Source: Puteibacter caeruleilacunae
Lineage (GTDB): Bacteria > Bacteroidota > Bacteroidia > Bacteroidales > Prolixibacteraceae
Assembly (NCBI GenBank): GCA_005217565.1
Contig: SJCO01000002.1
Location: 186,001-250,000, forward strand
DNA: 64,000 nucleotides
Direction of reading: 5' to 3'
Positions 17,678-26,209 of this stretch are shown piece by piece. The notes under the pieces are model-generated. The model was not told the DNA's origin. It searched no databases and saw only the letters and a program-made list of their open reading frames with translations. How positions within the stretch are numbered: the stretch's first letter is position 1; each line of letters opens with the position of its first letter. Made by a program: the position numbers and the translations under genes.

Positions 17678-19543
17678 ATGATTCCATATCTTCAGGTAGA
17701 AAATTTAACCAAAACAATTGGTGATCTGGTATTGTTCGAAAATATCTCATTCACCATTGGACAAGGGCAAAAAGTAGCACTCATTGCTCAAAACGGGACG
17801 GGTAAATCGTCATTACTTAATGTGATTGCAGGTATCGACGGTCAAGATTCGGGAAAATACACCTATACCAACGATATCAAGGTTGGATACTTAAAACAAA
17901 ATCCAGACTTCACTCCCGACAATACCGTTATGAGTGAGCTATTTACTTCATCAAGTGAGGTAACCGAGGCAATTAAGGTTTATGAAAAAGCTATTCTTGA
18001 TCCTGAAACATACGACTTAAATGAAGCTACAGCCAAAATGGATAGTCTGAATGCCTGGGATTTCGAATCACGAATGAAACAAATTCTGGGACAATTAAAT
18101 ATTTTTAATCTTGAGCAAAAGATTAAGGAATTATCTGGAGGACAGCAAAAACGTGTTGCTTTGGCTGCTGCCCTAATAGATGAGCCCGATTTTCTAATTC
18201 TTGATGAGCCAACTAACCACCTCGACCTGGAAATGATTGAGTGGCTGGAACGCTTTCTTACAAAAACTAATTGTACCCTGTTTATGGTAACACACGATCG
18301 CTATTTTCTGGATCGTGTATGTAATGAGATCATCGAAATGGATGATAATCAAACCTACAGCTACAAAGGAAATTACACTTACTATCTGGAAAAACGAGAG
18401 GACCGGATCAGATTGCAAAATGCTTCTGTCGAAAAGGCACAAAACCTATTGCGTACAGAATTAGAATGGGCACGAAGGATGCCAAAAGCCCGTGGACATA
18501 AGTCGAAGTACCGCATGGAAAATGTCGACAAATTAAAAAAGCAAGCATCACAAATCAGACATGAACAAGAGGTTAAGCTAAGTGTAAAATCATCACGACT
18601 GGGAAATAAAATCATCGAGATAGACAACCTTTGTAAAGGATATGATGACCTGGAGTTAATCAAAGACTTCACCTATAAATTTTCGCGCTTTGAAAAAGTG
18701 GGTATTGTAGGTAAAAATGGGACCGGTAAATCAACCTTCCTGAACCTATTAACCAAGCACATTGCTCCCGATTCAGGGACCATTGATATTGGTGAAACCA
18801 TTCGCATTGGCTATTATCGTCAGGATGGCATCAATTTCAACCCAGGAGATAAGGTAATTGATGTAGTTCGTGAAATTGCAGAAGTAGTTAATCTTGGTAA
18901 TGGAGATACTCTATCAGCATCCCAGTTTCTTAATCACTTTTTATTCCCTCCTGAGACACAATACAACTATGTAGAGAAACTAAGTGGAGGAGAGCAACGA
19001 AGATTATATCTATGTACAGTATTGATGCAAAATCCGAATTTCCTGATTCTCGATGAGCCAACTAACGATCTTGACATCATGACCTTAACCGTTCTGGAAG
19101 ATTACCTTACAAACTTTGCAGGATGTGTAATGGTAGTATCGCACGACCGTTATTTCATGGACAAGATTGTTGATCATCTATTTGTTTTTAAAGGCAATGG
19201 CGAAATCAAAGATTTCCCTGGAAGTTATACTACCTTCCGCGATGCTCAACTGGAAGAGGAGAAACAAGCGAAGCAGCTTGAAGCACAAGCAAAGCCTGAA
19301 AAAAAGCAGCGTCAGGAGAAACCCAAAGAGCGTAAATTATCTTACAAGGAAAAGCTTGAATTTGAACAGTTAGAAAAAGATATCGCCGAACTTGAAGAAG
19401 AGAAATCAGCTATAGAAGAATTACTAAACAGCGGAACTCTAAACCCTGATGAGCTAACAGAAAAATCTATCCGCCATGGCCAGATCAAAGATGATCTCGA
19501 TGAAAAAGAATTAAGGTGGTTGGAGTTAAGTGAATTAGCATAG
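17678..19543 (+). CDS. ABC-F family ATPase, Uup-like
   Basis: The 621-residue soluble protein has two ATPase cassettes and no membrane segments. Cassette 1 has Walker A at 38-45 (QNGTGKSS), signature LSGGQQKR at 152-159 and Walker B LILDEPTNHLD at 173-183. Cassette 2 has GKNGTGKST, LSGGEQRR and LILDEPTNDLD. The inter-domain linker is basic (ARRMPKARGHKSKYRMENVDKL, first 20 residues telling). The charged C-terminal tail (about 545-621) is the coiled-coil DNA/RNA-binding extension of Uup. ABC-F proteins act on ribosomes, and Uup is also linked to replication and transposon excision precision. It is a single gene with its own terminator. It is probably a housekeeping translation factor rather than an antibiotic-resistance type. 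Confidence 0.93.
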   Translation: MIPYLQVENLTKTIGDLVLFENISFTIGQGQKVALIAQNGTGKSSLLNVIAGIDGQDSGKYTYTNDIKVGYLKQNPDFTPDNTVMSELFTSSSEVTEAIKVYEKAILDPETYDLNEATAKMDSLNAWDFESRMKQILGQLNIFNLEQKIKELSGGQQKRVALAAALIDEPDFLILDEPTNHLDLEMIEWLERFLTKTNCTLFMVTHDRYFLDRVCNEIIEMDDNQTYSYKGNYTYYLEKREDRIRLQNASVEKAQNLLRTELEWARRMPKARGHKSKYRMENVDKLKKQASQIRHEQEVKLSVKSSRLGNKIIEIDNLCKGYDDLELIKDFTYKFSRFEKVGIVGKNGTGKSTFLNLLTKHIAPDSGTIDIGETIRIGYYRQDGINFNPGDKVIDVVREIAEVVNLGNGDTLSASQFLNHFLFPPETQYNYVEKLSGGEQRRLYLCTVLMQNPNFLILDEPTNDLDIMTLTVLEDYLTNFAGCVMVVSHDRYFMDKIVDHLFVFKGNGEIKDFPGSYTTFRDAQLEEEKQAKQLEAQAKPEKKQRQEKPKERKLSYKEKLEFEQLEKDIAELEEEKSAIEELLNSGTLNPDELTEKSIRHGQIKDDLDEKELRWLELSELA

Positions 19544-19570
19544 AAAACGAAGACTAACAGATAAAAAACA

Positions 19571-19604
19571 AGGCCGGAATTAATACTTCCGGCCTCTTTT
19601 TTTT
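19571..19604 (+). terminator. Rho-independent terminator of the ABC-F gene
   Basis: A 9-bp GC-rich stem (AGGCCGGAA 19571-19579 with TTCCGGCCT 19587-19595) and 7-base loop are followed by C and eight T. It lies 27 bases after the stop. Confidence 0.92.
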
Positions 19605-19651
19605 ATTGGATGTTCCTTTTAGGTTCTAATTTGCCAAAAGACTCTTAATAA

Positions 19652-21100
19652 TTAGTTTAGATGTTTGATCCAAGGATCATTAGTTTCCATTAATAAATTC
19701 TTCAGTTGGGCAGTTAAGGTAGCCGTAAGAATAGGATTTCTATCGTAAATATTCATTAACTGAAAAGGATCATTTTTGTTATCAAAAAGTTCAAATATAT
19801 CTGGTTCGCTATGCCGTTTACTAATCATCAAAGTATATCTGTCAGTTCTAATACCACGGCGCCCCATATCTGGCTCTCCATAATAAGTATAAAGATATAA
19901 CTGTGATGTTGGTTTCTTTCCCTTTCCTGTCAACAAATAATTCGCATAGTTTTTCCCTTCTACATCTTTGCCGATATTTTTCTCGAATCCCATTAAACCA
20001 AGTAATGTAGGGTGAATATCAGGCATCGACAGTAAAATATCATCGTATCGTGACTTCAGTTTTCCAGGCCACTTAATTATGAACGGAATTACCATAGACT
20101 CTTCATAATGATAATCTTTAGAACTAACATCATGAATTCCCAAACAATCACCGTGATCAGAAATAAATAATACAATTGTATTTTCATTTTCTCCGGCCTC
20201 TTCCAAAGCATGTAATATTCGACCAACTTGCTCATCAACACCTGATATCTGAGCATAGTAATCTTTTATATGCTTTCGGTAATAATCCCCAAACTTCGTC
20301 CCTTTGGATGGGATGTTAGGTCTTTTAGTTAATTCTTCAATAGAAACATCCTCATAAATCTGCTTATATTTGTCGGGTACCTGACTGTAATCTCCATGCG
20401 GAGGATTCATCGCAACCATCAAAACAAACGGTTTATTTGGATCACGTTCGCTTTTCCGGTTTTTAATATAAGCAATGGCCTTATCTGCCTCATGTTCAGG
20501 TCCCCATTGATCTACAAAGTTATATTCATCTCGCTTTGCATCAGTCGACCAATAAACAGGATTCAAATGCTTATCATAGGTACCATAAGCATACCAATAA
20601 TTAAATCCGTGACGCTTTTCCGGAGGAGTCCACTCATTCCATTTCTTAAAACCTTTGTTATTATAGAAATCTAGATATGGCTCATGTGGATTATCCAAAT
20701 GCCACTTCCCAATATAACCTAGCTCATAGCCTGCTTTATTAAGTACATCTGACCAGCATTCTTCCTCTACACTAAACTCATACCCCAGCTTGCCTGAATA
20801 AGAATTACAGTTCTGAATTAATCCATGAGACTGTGGATATTTTCCACTCATCAGTGAGGCTCTCGCAGGACTGCAAATGGGAAAATTACTTACCGCATTG
20901 GTTAGAACAATTCCATCCTTGGCTAATTGATCTAAATTGGGAGTCTGCACAGGTTCTTCTCCCCTGAATCCCATTGCACTCCCGCGCATTTGATCCGGGA
21001 AAATTATCAATAGATTGGCACATGAATCCTTTTGGGCAGATTGTCCAAATGAAAGTCCACAACAAAAAATAGCTATAATCAAAGACAATAAGATTCTCAT
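19652..21100 (-). CDS. Secreted S1-family sulfatase
   Basis: The product has 482 residues from the ATG at 21100, chosen because it gives a clean signal peptide (MRILLSLIIAIFCCGLSFGQ). An upstream ATG at 21136 would prefix 12 charged residues. The formylglycine motif is CSPARASLMSG, with Cys76 in the CxPxR context. Metal ligands are visible in IIFPDQMR and FISDHGDCLG, and the substrate-side KWHLDNPHEP and MNPPHGDY are conserved types. It should cleave sulfate esters in the periplasm or at the surface; the subfamily cannot be set by eye. It lies 99 bases downstream of an enolase-superfamily gene on the same strand, which suggests joint action on a sulfated sugar acid or uronate-containing glycan (inference). 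Confidence 0.93.
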   Translation of the reverse strand: MRILLSLIIAIFCCGLSFGQSAQKDSCANLLIIFPDQMRGSAMGFRGEEPVQTPNLDQLAKDGIVLTNAVSNFPICSPARASLMSGKYPQSHGLIQNCNSYSGKLGYEFSVEEECWSDVLNKAGYELGYIGKWHLDNPHEPYLDFYNNKGFKKWNEWTPPEKRHGFNYWYAYGTYDKHLNPVYWSTDAKRDEYNFVDQWGPEHEADKAIAYIKNRKSERDPNKPFVLMVAMNPPHGDYSQVPDKYKQIYEDVSIEELTKRPNIPSKGTKFGDYYRKHIKDYYAQISGVDEQVGRILHALEEAGENENTIVLFISDHGDCLGIHDVSSKDYHYEESMVIPFIIKWPGKLKSRYDDILLSMPDIHPTLLGLMGFEKNIGKDVEGKNYANYLLTGKGKKPTSQLYLYTYYGEPDMGRRGIRTDRYTLMISKRHSEPDIFELFDNKNDPFQLMNIYDRNPILTATLTAQLKNLLMETNDPWIKHLN

Positions 21101-21199
21101 TTGTTTACATTTTGTTTCTCTAAGATTTCTTCGCATTAAACTTTAATTGTCCTGGGATTTTATTTCCAGCAACAATTATTAAAATAACTAAGTTCTTTT

Positions 21200-22420
21200 C
21201 TAAATTCCAATAATGAGATATTGTGAACAGACAGTTCTCAAACGTTCCTCATCTAACTCTAATCCAAATCCAGATTTTGGTCTATAAGCAAATAAACCGT
21301 TCTCATCTCTATAAGTAGCTTTGTCTTTAATGCATTTGAGATATCCATCGGAATCATCAAACTTCTCGATCGCTTCTACCCAAGCTGCGCCAGTCCCTAT
21401 AGCTATCTGTTGCCAAGCTGTACAGGATGGTCCTGTTGTACTAGCATCTCCAACCATCAATTTTGCTCCCATACTCTTTACTTTCAATCCAAGCTTGGCA
21501 GCAATTGATATACTTCCCATGCAAGCCGGATGAATATTATAGATTCGTCCCATTCCAGAGAGGTCTTTTTTCAGTGCCTCCCAAGAAGGACGCATGGGTA
21601 CATCTGGTATCAAGTCTAACTTTCCAACCTTTTTCTGCAACTCAATCCATTCTTCCCTGCTCATTTTAGCCGGATCTTCAACAGCATTTAGACCACATGA
21701 GTGCAGCTCTTTCAAAATAGAAGCCAACTCATCAACATCCTTCCATTCTTTATACCCCTCATTTACATCGGAAAGCACAAAAGTGTCATCTCCAATCACT
21801 TCTCGAACAGTCTTTAACACCTTTTTATCCAAATCAAGATCTCCATACATCTTTATTTTCATAAATGCGGAGAGATTCTGCTTGACACTTTGTTCTGCAT
21901 TCTTCTTGACATTCTCCATATCTTTATCCAGAATACAGTATAAGCCAGGAACAGGCTTTCTTCCTTTCAAATTAAGAATTTCCAATGCTGGCTTATTCTC
22001 AATTCTTCCCATTAAATCCAACAATGCTATTTCTATAAACTCCTGTTTTCCCCATGACAATGGAGATTTTTTCACATGACAACCTTGTAGCTGAGTCAAT
22101 ATTTGTTTTATGGTTTTGCCCCTATACTGCTGAAGAAAGCTTGACCATTCTTTTAGATCTAAACCGGGCTTATTGATTCCTCCGGTTATTTCTGACCATC
22201 CATAATGCTCACCAGATGAAATCTTCATATAAACATGTTGCCGATTTAACCAGGTACCAAAAGAAAAGTAACGCGGAATATTAACATCATAACGATACAA
22301 CTCTATCTTATCAATTATTTCATTAGAACTATGCTTCCCTGTAAATGATAAAATGGTTGGAAAAGCAAATGCTCCGATTATTCCTTTTGCTCCTTTCTCT
22401 AAGAATTCTCTCCTATACAT
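21200..22420 (-). CDS. Exported enolase-superfamily (mandelate racemase/muconate lactonizing type) protein
   Basis: The 406-residue product starts with a Tat-like signal (YRREFLEKG followed by a hydrophobic stretch), which is unusual because most enzymes of this superfamily are cytoplasmic. Residues about 35-135 form the N-terminal capping domain and the rest the barrel. The KxK motif is MKIKMYG (Lys188, Lys190). Likely metal ligands are Asp218 (LSDVNEGY), Glu248 (NAVEDP) and Asp273 (LIPDVP). Members abstract a proton next to a carboxylate, as in sugar-acid dehydratases and racemases. A small hairpin precedes it and the sulfatase follows it. Exact activity is not deducible; a periplasmic role on a sulfated or uronic sugar is inferred. 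Confidence 0.82.
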   Translation of the reverse strand: MYRREFLEKGAKGIIGAFAFPTILSFTGKHSSNEIIDKIELYRYDVNIPRYFSFGTWLNRQHVYMKISSGEHYGWSEITGGINKPGLDLKEWSSFLQQYRGKTIKQILTQLQGCHVKKSPLSWGKQEFIEIALLDLMGRIENKPALEILNLKGRKPVPGLYCILDKDMENVKKNAEQSVKQNLSAFMKIKMYGDLDLDKKVLKTVREVIGDDTFVLSDVNEGYKEWKDVDELASILKELHSCGLNAVEDPAKMSREEWIELQKKVGKLDLIPDVPMRPSWEALKKDLSGMGRIYNIHPACMGSISIAAKLGLKVKSMGAKLMVGDASTTGPSCTAWQQIAIGTGAAWVEAIEKFDDSDGYLKCIKDKATYRDENGLFAYRPKSGFGLELDEERLRTVCSQYLIIGI

Positions 22421-22434
22421 AACAATACATTAAA

Positions 22435-22454
22435 AGCCACCAATTAAGGTGGCT
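22435..22454 (-). terminator. Hairpin between the Tyr-rich protein gene and the enolase-like gene
   Basis: A 7-bp stem AGCCACC (22435-22441) pairs with GGTGGCT (22448-22454) and is followed on the minus strand by TTTAATG. It ends 14 bases before the enolase-like ATG, so it could end the upstream transcript or shape the leader. A second 7-bp hairpin lies at 22492-22508. Confidence 0.45.
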
Positions 22455-22577
22455 ATTCGATTAATCAACTTATAAACTAGAAACAACTACTAGCCAATAT
22501 CATTGGCTCCGTTTTTGTATTTTTAAGGTCATATATTTCTATATTAAACTATCCAAACTATTTTCCAGATACTCAGA

Positions 22578-23342
22578 TTACCTACGTCGTTTAGCTGGTC
22601 TTACATAAACAACAGAATGTGAAGATCTCCTGCTATAAAATAATGTTGGCGATGAGTACCTTTTATGCGTCACCGAAACAGAAGTACTCCTATGATTACT
22701 TTTTTCCAGCTTAACACATGTTTTACTTTGCCTCTTATTTGCCCTACAATATCGATGGTTAACATTTATACTCACACTAATATTTCTCTGATATACAGGA
22801 ACCGGATATGGCACCCACGGAGAGTAATAAACAGGATAATATCCATAATAATATGGCGAATAGTACGGCGAATAATATGGACCCCAATACCAGGAGTAAA
22901 TCAACGGTGAATGGGCATAATATGGATCGATAATGTAATCAGGACCATACAGATCAACGTCTCCAACTACCTGAACTCTAAGTTCCCCTTTTTTATCTCT
23001 TTCCACATCAATAGTGGCAACATCTTGAAACAAATCTTTTCCAAGCACAGCCTGAATCGTAACCAAACTAGAATTGTCTGCTGAAACCTCTACAATTCTT
23101 AAATAGTCAACTTGACCATCTTTATTTAAATCCAAATTGGATATCTTTCTCTTCGGATCATTAAGTTTCTTTTCAAAATCCTCCAAATTTTCCGACTCCC
23201 CAAATACAGACGCAACAGCCTTTAAGTCCAGATTATCACCAACTTCAAAACTCGTAGCTTGAACTGTAGTAACATCTTGACCATATGTAACTAATTTTAT
23301 AAATACGAATAAAATAGTTAGCTTATAAACGTTCTTGTTCAT
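22578..23342 (-). CDS. Secreted Tyr/Pro-rich protein of unknown function
   Basis: The product has 254 residues from the ATG at 23342; the ATG at 23387 would add a prefix that spoils the signal peptide. Residues 1-21 form a signal peptide ending TYG before Gln. The middle has an EF-hand/dockerin-like calcium loop, DLNKDGQVDYLRI (about residue 86). Residues about 145-185 are a low-complexity run rich in Tyr, Pro and Trp (PYYSPYYSPYYYGYY). The tail is very basic and Ser-rich with two Cys, ending in PAKRRR. No named domain was recognised. A Tyr-rich segment followed by a basic tail suggests an envelope or matrix-associated protein. It lies between the AraC-type gene and the enolase-like gene on the same strand. 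Confidence 0.7.
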   Translation of the reverse strand: MNKNVYKLTILFVFIKLVTYGQDVTTVQATSFEVGDNLDLKAVASVFGESENLEDFEKKLNDPKRKISNLDLNKDGQVDYLRIVEVSADNSSLVTIQAVLGKDLFQDVATIDVERDKKGELRVQVVGDVDLYGPDYIIDPYYAHSPLIYSWYWGPYYSPYYSPYYYGYYPVYYSPWVPYPVPVYQRNISVSINVNHRYCRANKRQSKTCVKLEKSNHRSTSVSVTHKRYSSPTLFYSRRSSHSVVYVRPAKRRR

Positions 23343-23490
23343 ATCCTCTCTTGTTAAATTATTAAATACGAATAAAGCTAAAAACACTATCTAAGCTATA
23401 TGACTCTCCTATTTAGGAAGGCATTTTTTTTTGTATTTCCTAAGAAGGGAATACAAATTTCTACATCATTAACTATTCATTTACAACAAA

Positions 23491-24549
23491 CTAAGAGTTT
23501 TTCATTTTTCTTCGATATACCGATGGGGTTTCCCCTTTGCTCTTCTTAAAGAACACATTAAATGAAGATTTTGAATTGAACCCCGCTTCATAAGCAATCC
23601 ATTCTATGGTCTTATTCTCATAATCAGCACTGTCAAAAAGTCTAATAACTTCGTTAACTCTATATTCATTAACTAGCGTATAAAAGTTTTTATTCAGTTC
23701 TTCATTCAAGATCTGAGTAACAAAGTGCGATGGAATACTTGTTAATTTAGCAATATCTTTAATGGTAACATTACTATTTAACCATGGCTTTTCCTCATCC
23801 ATACATTTGATAATCTTTTCAACGTACCCAGGAGCATCCTCCGATTTAAGTCCAGAATTAAGGTAAGATTTCACCTTACTCGATAAATCTGTTTTAGTGC
23901 TTTCTATACTCTTCTTGTTTCTCAAAAGACTAATTCCATAAATAAAACCGGTATACATTGGAATACTAAAATACCTGATCTGCCAAGTCCATTCAAAATA
24001 ATATCGCCCCATAGCCCAAACCAGAACTATAGCATAAAACAGGTAAAACGATAACGCAAATCTCTTTAGCATTTTCACGTTATCGCCTTCTACACTTAAT
24101 AATCGATAAGTCGCAACTCCATAAAGTATAAAAGCTAAGGCACAACCAACACTTAATACGATAAATGAAGAATCATGAATCAAACTCAGTTCCTTTTTTA
24201 AAAAAGTTGTTTTACTTCTAAGCAAACCTAAAACCACCACTGATATCAAACTTATACTAAAGTGAAAAGAATCTCTTAACCTAAAACTCGTGTCTTTACT
24301 AACAAGAAACCTCGTATATAAATATAAGAAAACCGGAAACGTTTGAATAATCAAGCCTTGTAGTACCCAACCATCCAATTTAAATCTAATGGACTCTGGA
24401 TTATTAATCTTTATAACAAAAACGCCTATCACTGCTAGAAGCCAAAGCATAACTACCTTATCTGCTGGACTTAGTGCTTTTTTCTTAATTATAACAAAAC
24501 ATGAAAATAAAGATTGAGCGATATTGATATGTAGAAATGCCTCGATCAT
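23491..24549 (-). CDS. Membrane-embedded AraC-type transcriptional regulator
   Basis: The product has 352 residues from the ATG at 24549 (a GTG lies directly before it). Residues 1-205 hold about seven hydrophobic segments (for example VVMLWLLAVIGVFVI and FVLLYLYT-type stretches). Residues about 255-352 are an AraC/XylS double helix-turn-helix: VTIKDIAKLTSIPSHFVTQILN, then TIEWIAYEAGFNSKSSFNVF with the family ending KGETPSVYRRK. Such 7TM-plus-AraC proteins are a known architecture in Bacteroidota, where the membrane part is thought to sense a ligand or envelope state. It lies just beyond the PUL B terminator and may control the downstream minus-strand genes (Tyr-rich protein, enolase-like, sulfatase); that is inference. 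Confidence 0.88.
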   Translation of the reverse strand: MIEAFLHINIAQSLFSCFVIIKKKALSPADKVVMLWLLAVIGVFVIKINNPESIRFKLDGWVLQGLIIQTFPVFLYLYTRFLVSKDTSFRLRDSFHFSISLISVVVLGLLRSKTTFLKKELSLIHDSSFIVLSVGCALAFILYGVATYRLLSVEGDNVKMLKRFALSFYLFYAIVLVWAMGRYYFEWTWQIRYFSIPMYTGFIYGISLLRNKKSIESTKTDLSSKVKSYLNSGLKSEDAPGYVEKIIKCMDEEKPWLNSNVTIKDIAKLTSIPSHFVTQILNEELNKNFYTLVNEYRVNEVIRLFDSADYENKTIEWIAYEAGFNSKSSFNVFFKKSKGETPSVYRRKMKNS

Positions 24550-24675
24550 CACAAAATACGATTAAAATTACAAATCCTTCTTTGCATTCCCGTAGCAAAT
24601 ACTGTACCTTTCTTACCATCTGCAAGAAAGAATCGAACAACAATCCTTTAGTGCTTTCTTATATTTATTAGTCAT

Positions 24676-24725
24676 AAAAAGAAAGATGAGGCTATCAAGT
24701 TTTATAACAGCCTCATTCTTTCTTT
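24676..24725 (-). terminator. Terminator of PUL B
   Basis: A stem of about 16 bp with one bulged base (24678-24693 with 24709-24725; TGAGGCT/AGCCTCA core) is followed by five T on the minus strand. It lies 72 bases after the stop of the last PUL B gene. Confidence 0.82.
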
Positions 24726-24796
24726 AATACTATGGTCTCACATCTAAACCGATAAAAGATATACCACAGTTTTCTGTTTAATCTTAAATATCGATT

Positions 24797-26161
24797 TTAA
24801 TTCTGTCCCCAAACTCTGAATTCACCAATAAATATCTTTCTTCCAATTCCACCCCAGGTTTCCTTCACAACAATACGTAGATATCTATATTTTTGATCTA
24901 GTGCAGCAGGATCAAACTCTGTTTCAAATCCTTCATCTGCATATTTTTTATCATCGACAGTTATAAAATCACCGTTAATAGCTCCTGATGGTGGCAAAGC
25001 AGCTTCTTCTCCTAACTTTACCCAGTCATTCTTCCACTCATCAGTTCCTCCTACTTCTTCCCATTCTGTCCAATATGCCAGATTTGCCTCTCGACTCCCA
25101 TCTCCAATTTCATTAATAGCTCTTGGATTATTAGTACCCCAAATCTCATAATACTTTAATGCTCCCTGTCGATAATATCTATGTCCATCGTAAGAATAGT
25201 CTTCCCAAGAATTTCTGGAACGCATCCACATCTTCATTCTACTCAAATACTTCTCTTCCTTCATATCTATAGTAAAATAAATGGGACCTACCACATCTGC
25301 AGTTCCGTAATAGTCTTCACTATAAAATCCCAATTGATTTCCAGCATCCCCAGTATGAAAATAATCATTTCTAGAGATTGTAACTCCATCCCACAATCGA
25401 AAAAATCCTTTTGAAGATTGCGCTACGGTAGGTATCTCTCCTCGATACACACAGCTTTTATCATCATATCCCCATCTCTCAAAAACATCTTTCCCGACAA
25501 TTTCCTCTTCAAATAAAGGAGTTAAAACTTTGTTAACTGAATCCGAGTAATTATCCCAACGATCCCTAACCAACAGCATAAATTCTGTTTCGAGCGCTTC
25601 CTGTCCTCTAAAAGAGTAACCATTTTCTCCCTCATCATCGGTATAATGAGTTTCAACATATTCGAGCTCATTCAATTCATTCTTTTTCCACAGTTCTATA
25701 CCTACAGCTGAACCAATAGGGTTTATCCAATTCACATAAAGGCCGCCAAATGCTGGGCTTACATTTAGACTCTCCTGTACTAGAATTGCAGGAGGAGTAT
25801 CTGGAGTTATACTTATTTGCTTTGCAGCTGATTCATTCAGACCTTCATCTACTGCAACTAATTCAACCATTCTTACTTCTGTATCTCCAAAACCTGCAAG
25901 AATGATGGTATCTCGATGAGCAGATGAAAACACCTCACAAAGCTCATCCTTATCATTGGAATAAATCGCTTTTACTCCTAGTAGGTCGCTATCGGTTGGA
26001 ACATCATACGTAATAATTGCCCCTCCTGGTATTCCCTCATAGGTCTCATTGGTTACTGGTCCGGGAGCTATACTATCTGTTTCAATTTTCCAATTCTCAA
26101 CGGATTCACATCCAAAGAAAATAAAAACACCAATCAAACATATAAATAATGTATCTTTCAT
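24797..26161 (-). CDS. Surface glycan-binding lipoprotein, DUF4959-DUF5126-DUF5000 architecture
   Basis: The product has 454 residues. A lipoprotein signal ends at FFGC (Cys about 18). Residues about 30-130 resemble the DUF4959 fibronectin-like module (SIAPGPVTNETYEGIPGGA, ITYDVPTDSDLLGVKA). About 130-225 resemble DUF5126 (SPAFGGLYVNWINP, VETHYTDDEG). The rest resembles DUF5000, an F5/8-type discoidin-like sandwich (FTIDMKEEKYLSRMKMWMRS; KYYEIWGTNNP; RYLRIVVKETWGG; GEFRVWG). The same architecture is found next to SusCD pairs and is thought to bind glycan at the surface. It follows susD by 48 bases and ends PUL B. It is a clear paralogue of the gene at 35227-36543. Confidence 0.85.
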   Translation of the reverse strand: MKDTLFICLIGVFIFFGCESVENWKIETDSIAPGPVTNETYEGIPGGAIITYDVPTDSDLLGVKAIYSNDKDELCEVFSSAHRDTIILAGFGDTEVRMVELVAVDEGLNESAAKQISITPDTPPAILVQESLNVSPAFGGLYVNWINPIGSAVGIELWKKNELNELEYVETHYTDDEGENGYSFRGQEALETEFMLLVRDRWDNYSDSVNKVLTPLFEEEIVGKDVFERWGYDDKSCVYRGEIPTVAQSSKGFFRLWDGVTISRNDYFHTGDAGNQLGFYSEDYYGTADVVGPIYFTIDMKEEKYLSRMKMWMRSRNSWEDYSYDGHRYYRQGALKYYEIWGTNNPRAINEIGDGSREANLAYWTEWEEVGGTDEWKNDWVKLGEEAALPPSGAINGDFITVDDKKYADEGFETEFDPAALDQKYRYLRIVVKETWGGIGRKIFIGEFRVWGQN

Positions 26162-26209
26162 AGTTCTAAATTCAATTTAAATAAAACTTATCTCCTCAAT
26201 TTAATTGAT

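Noticed and set aside
23430-23457. 11-bp hairpin with a homopolymer run between the AraC-type and Tyr-rich protein genes
   Set aside because: On the minus strand the stem is followed by A residues, not T, so it does not look like a terminator; on the plus strand there is no gene to end.
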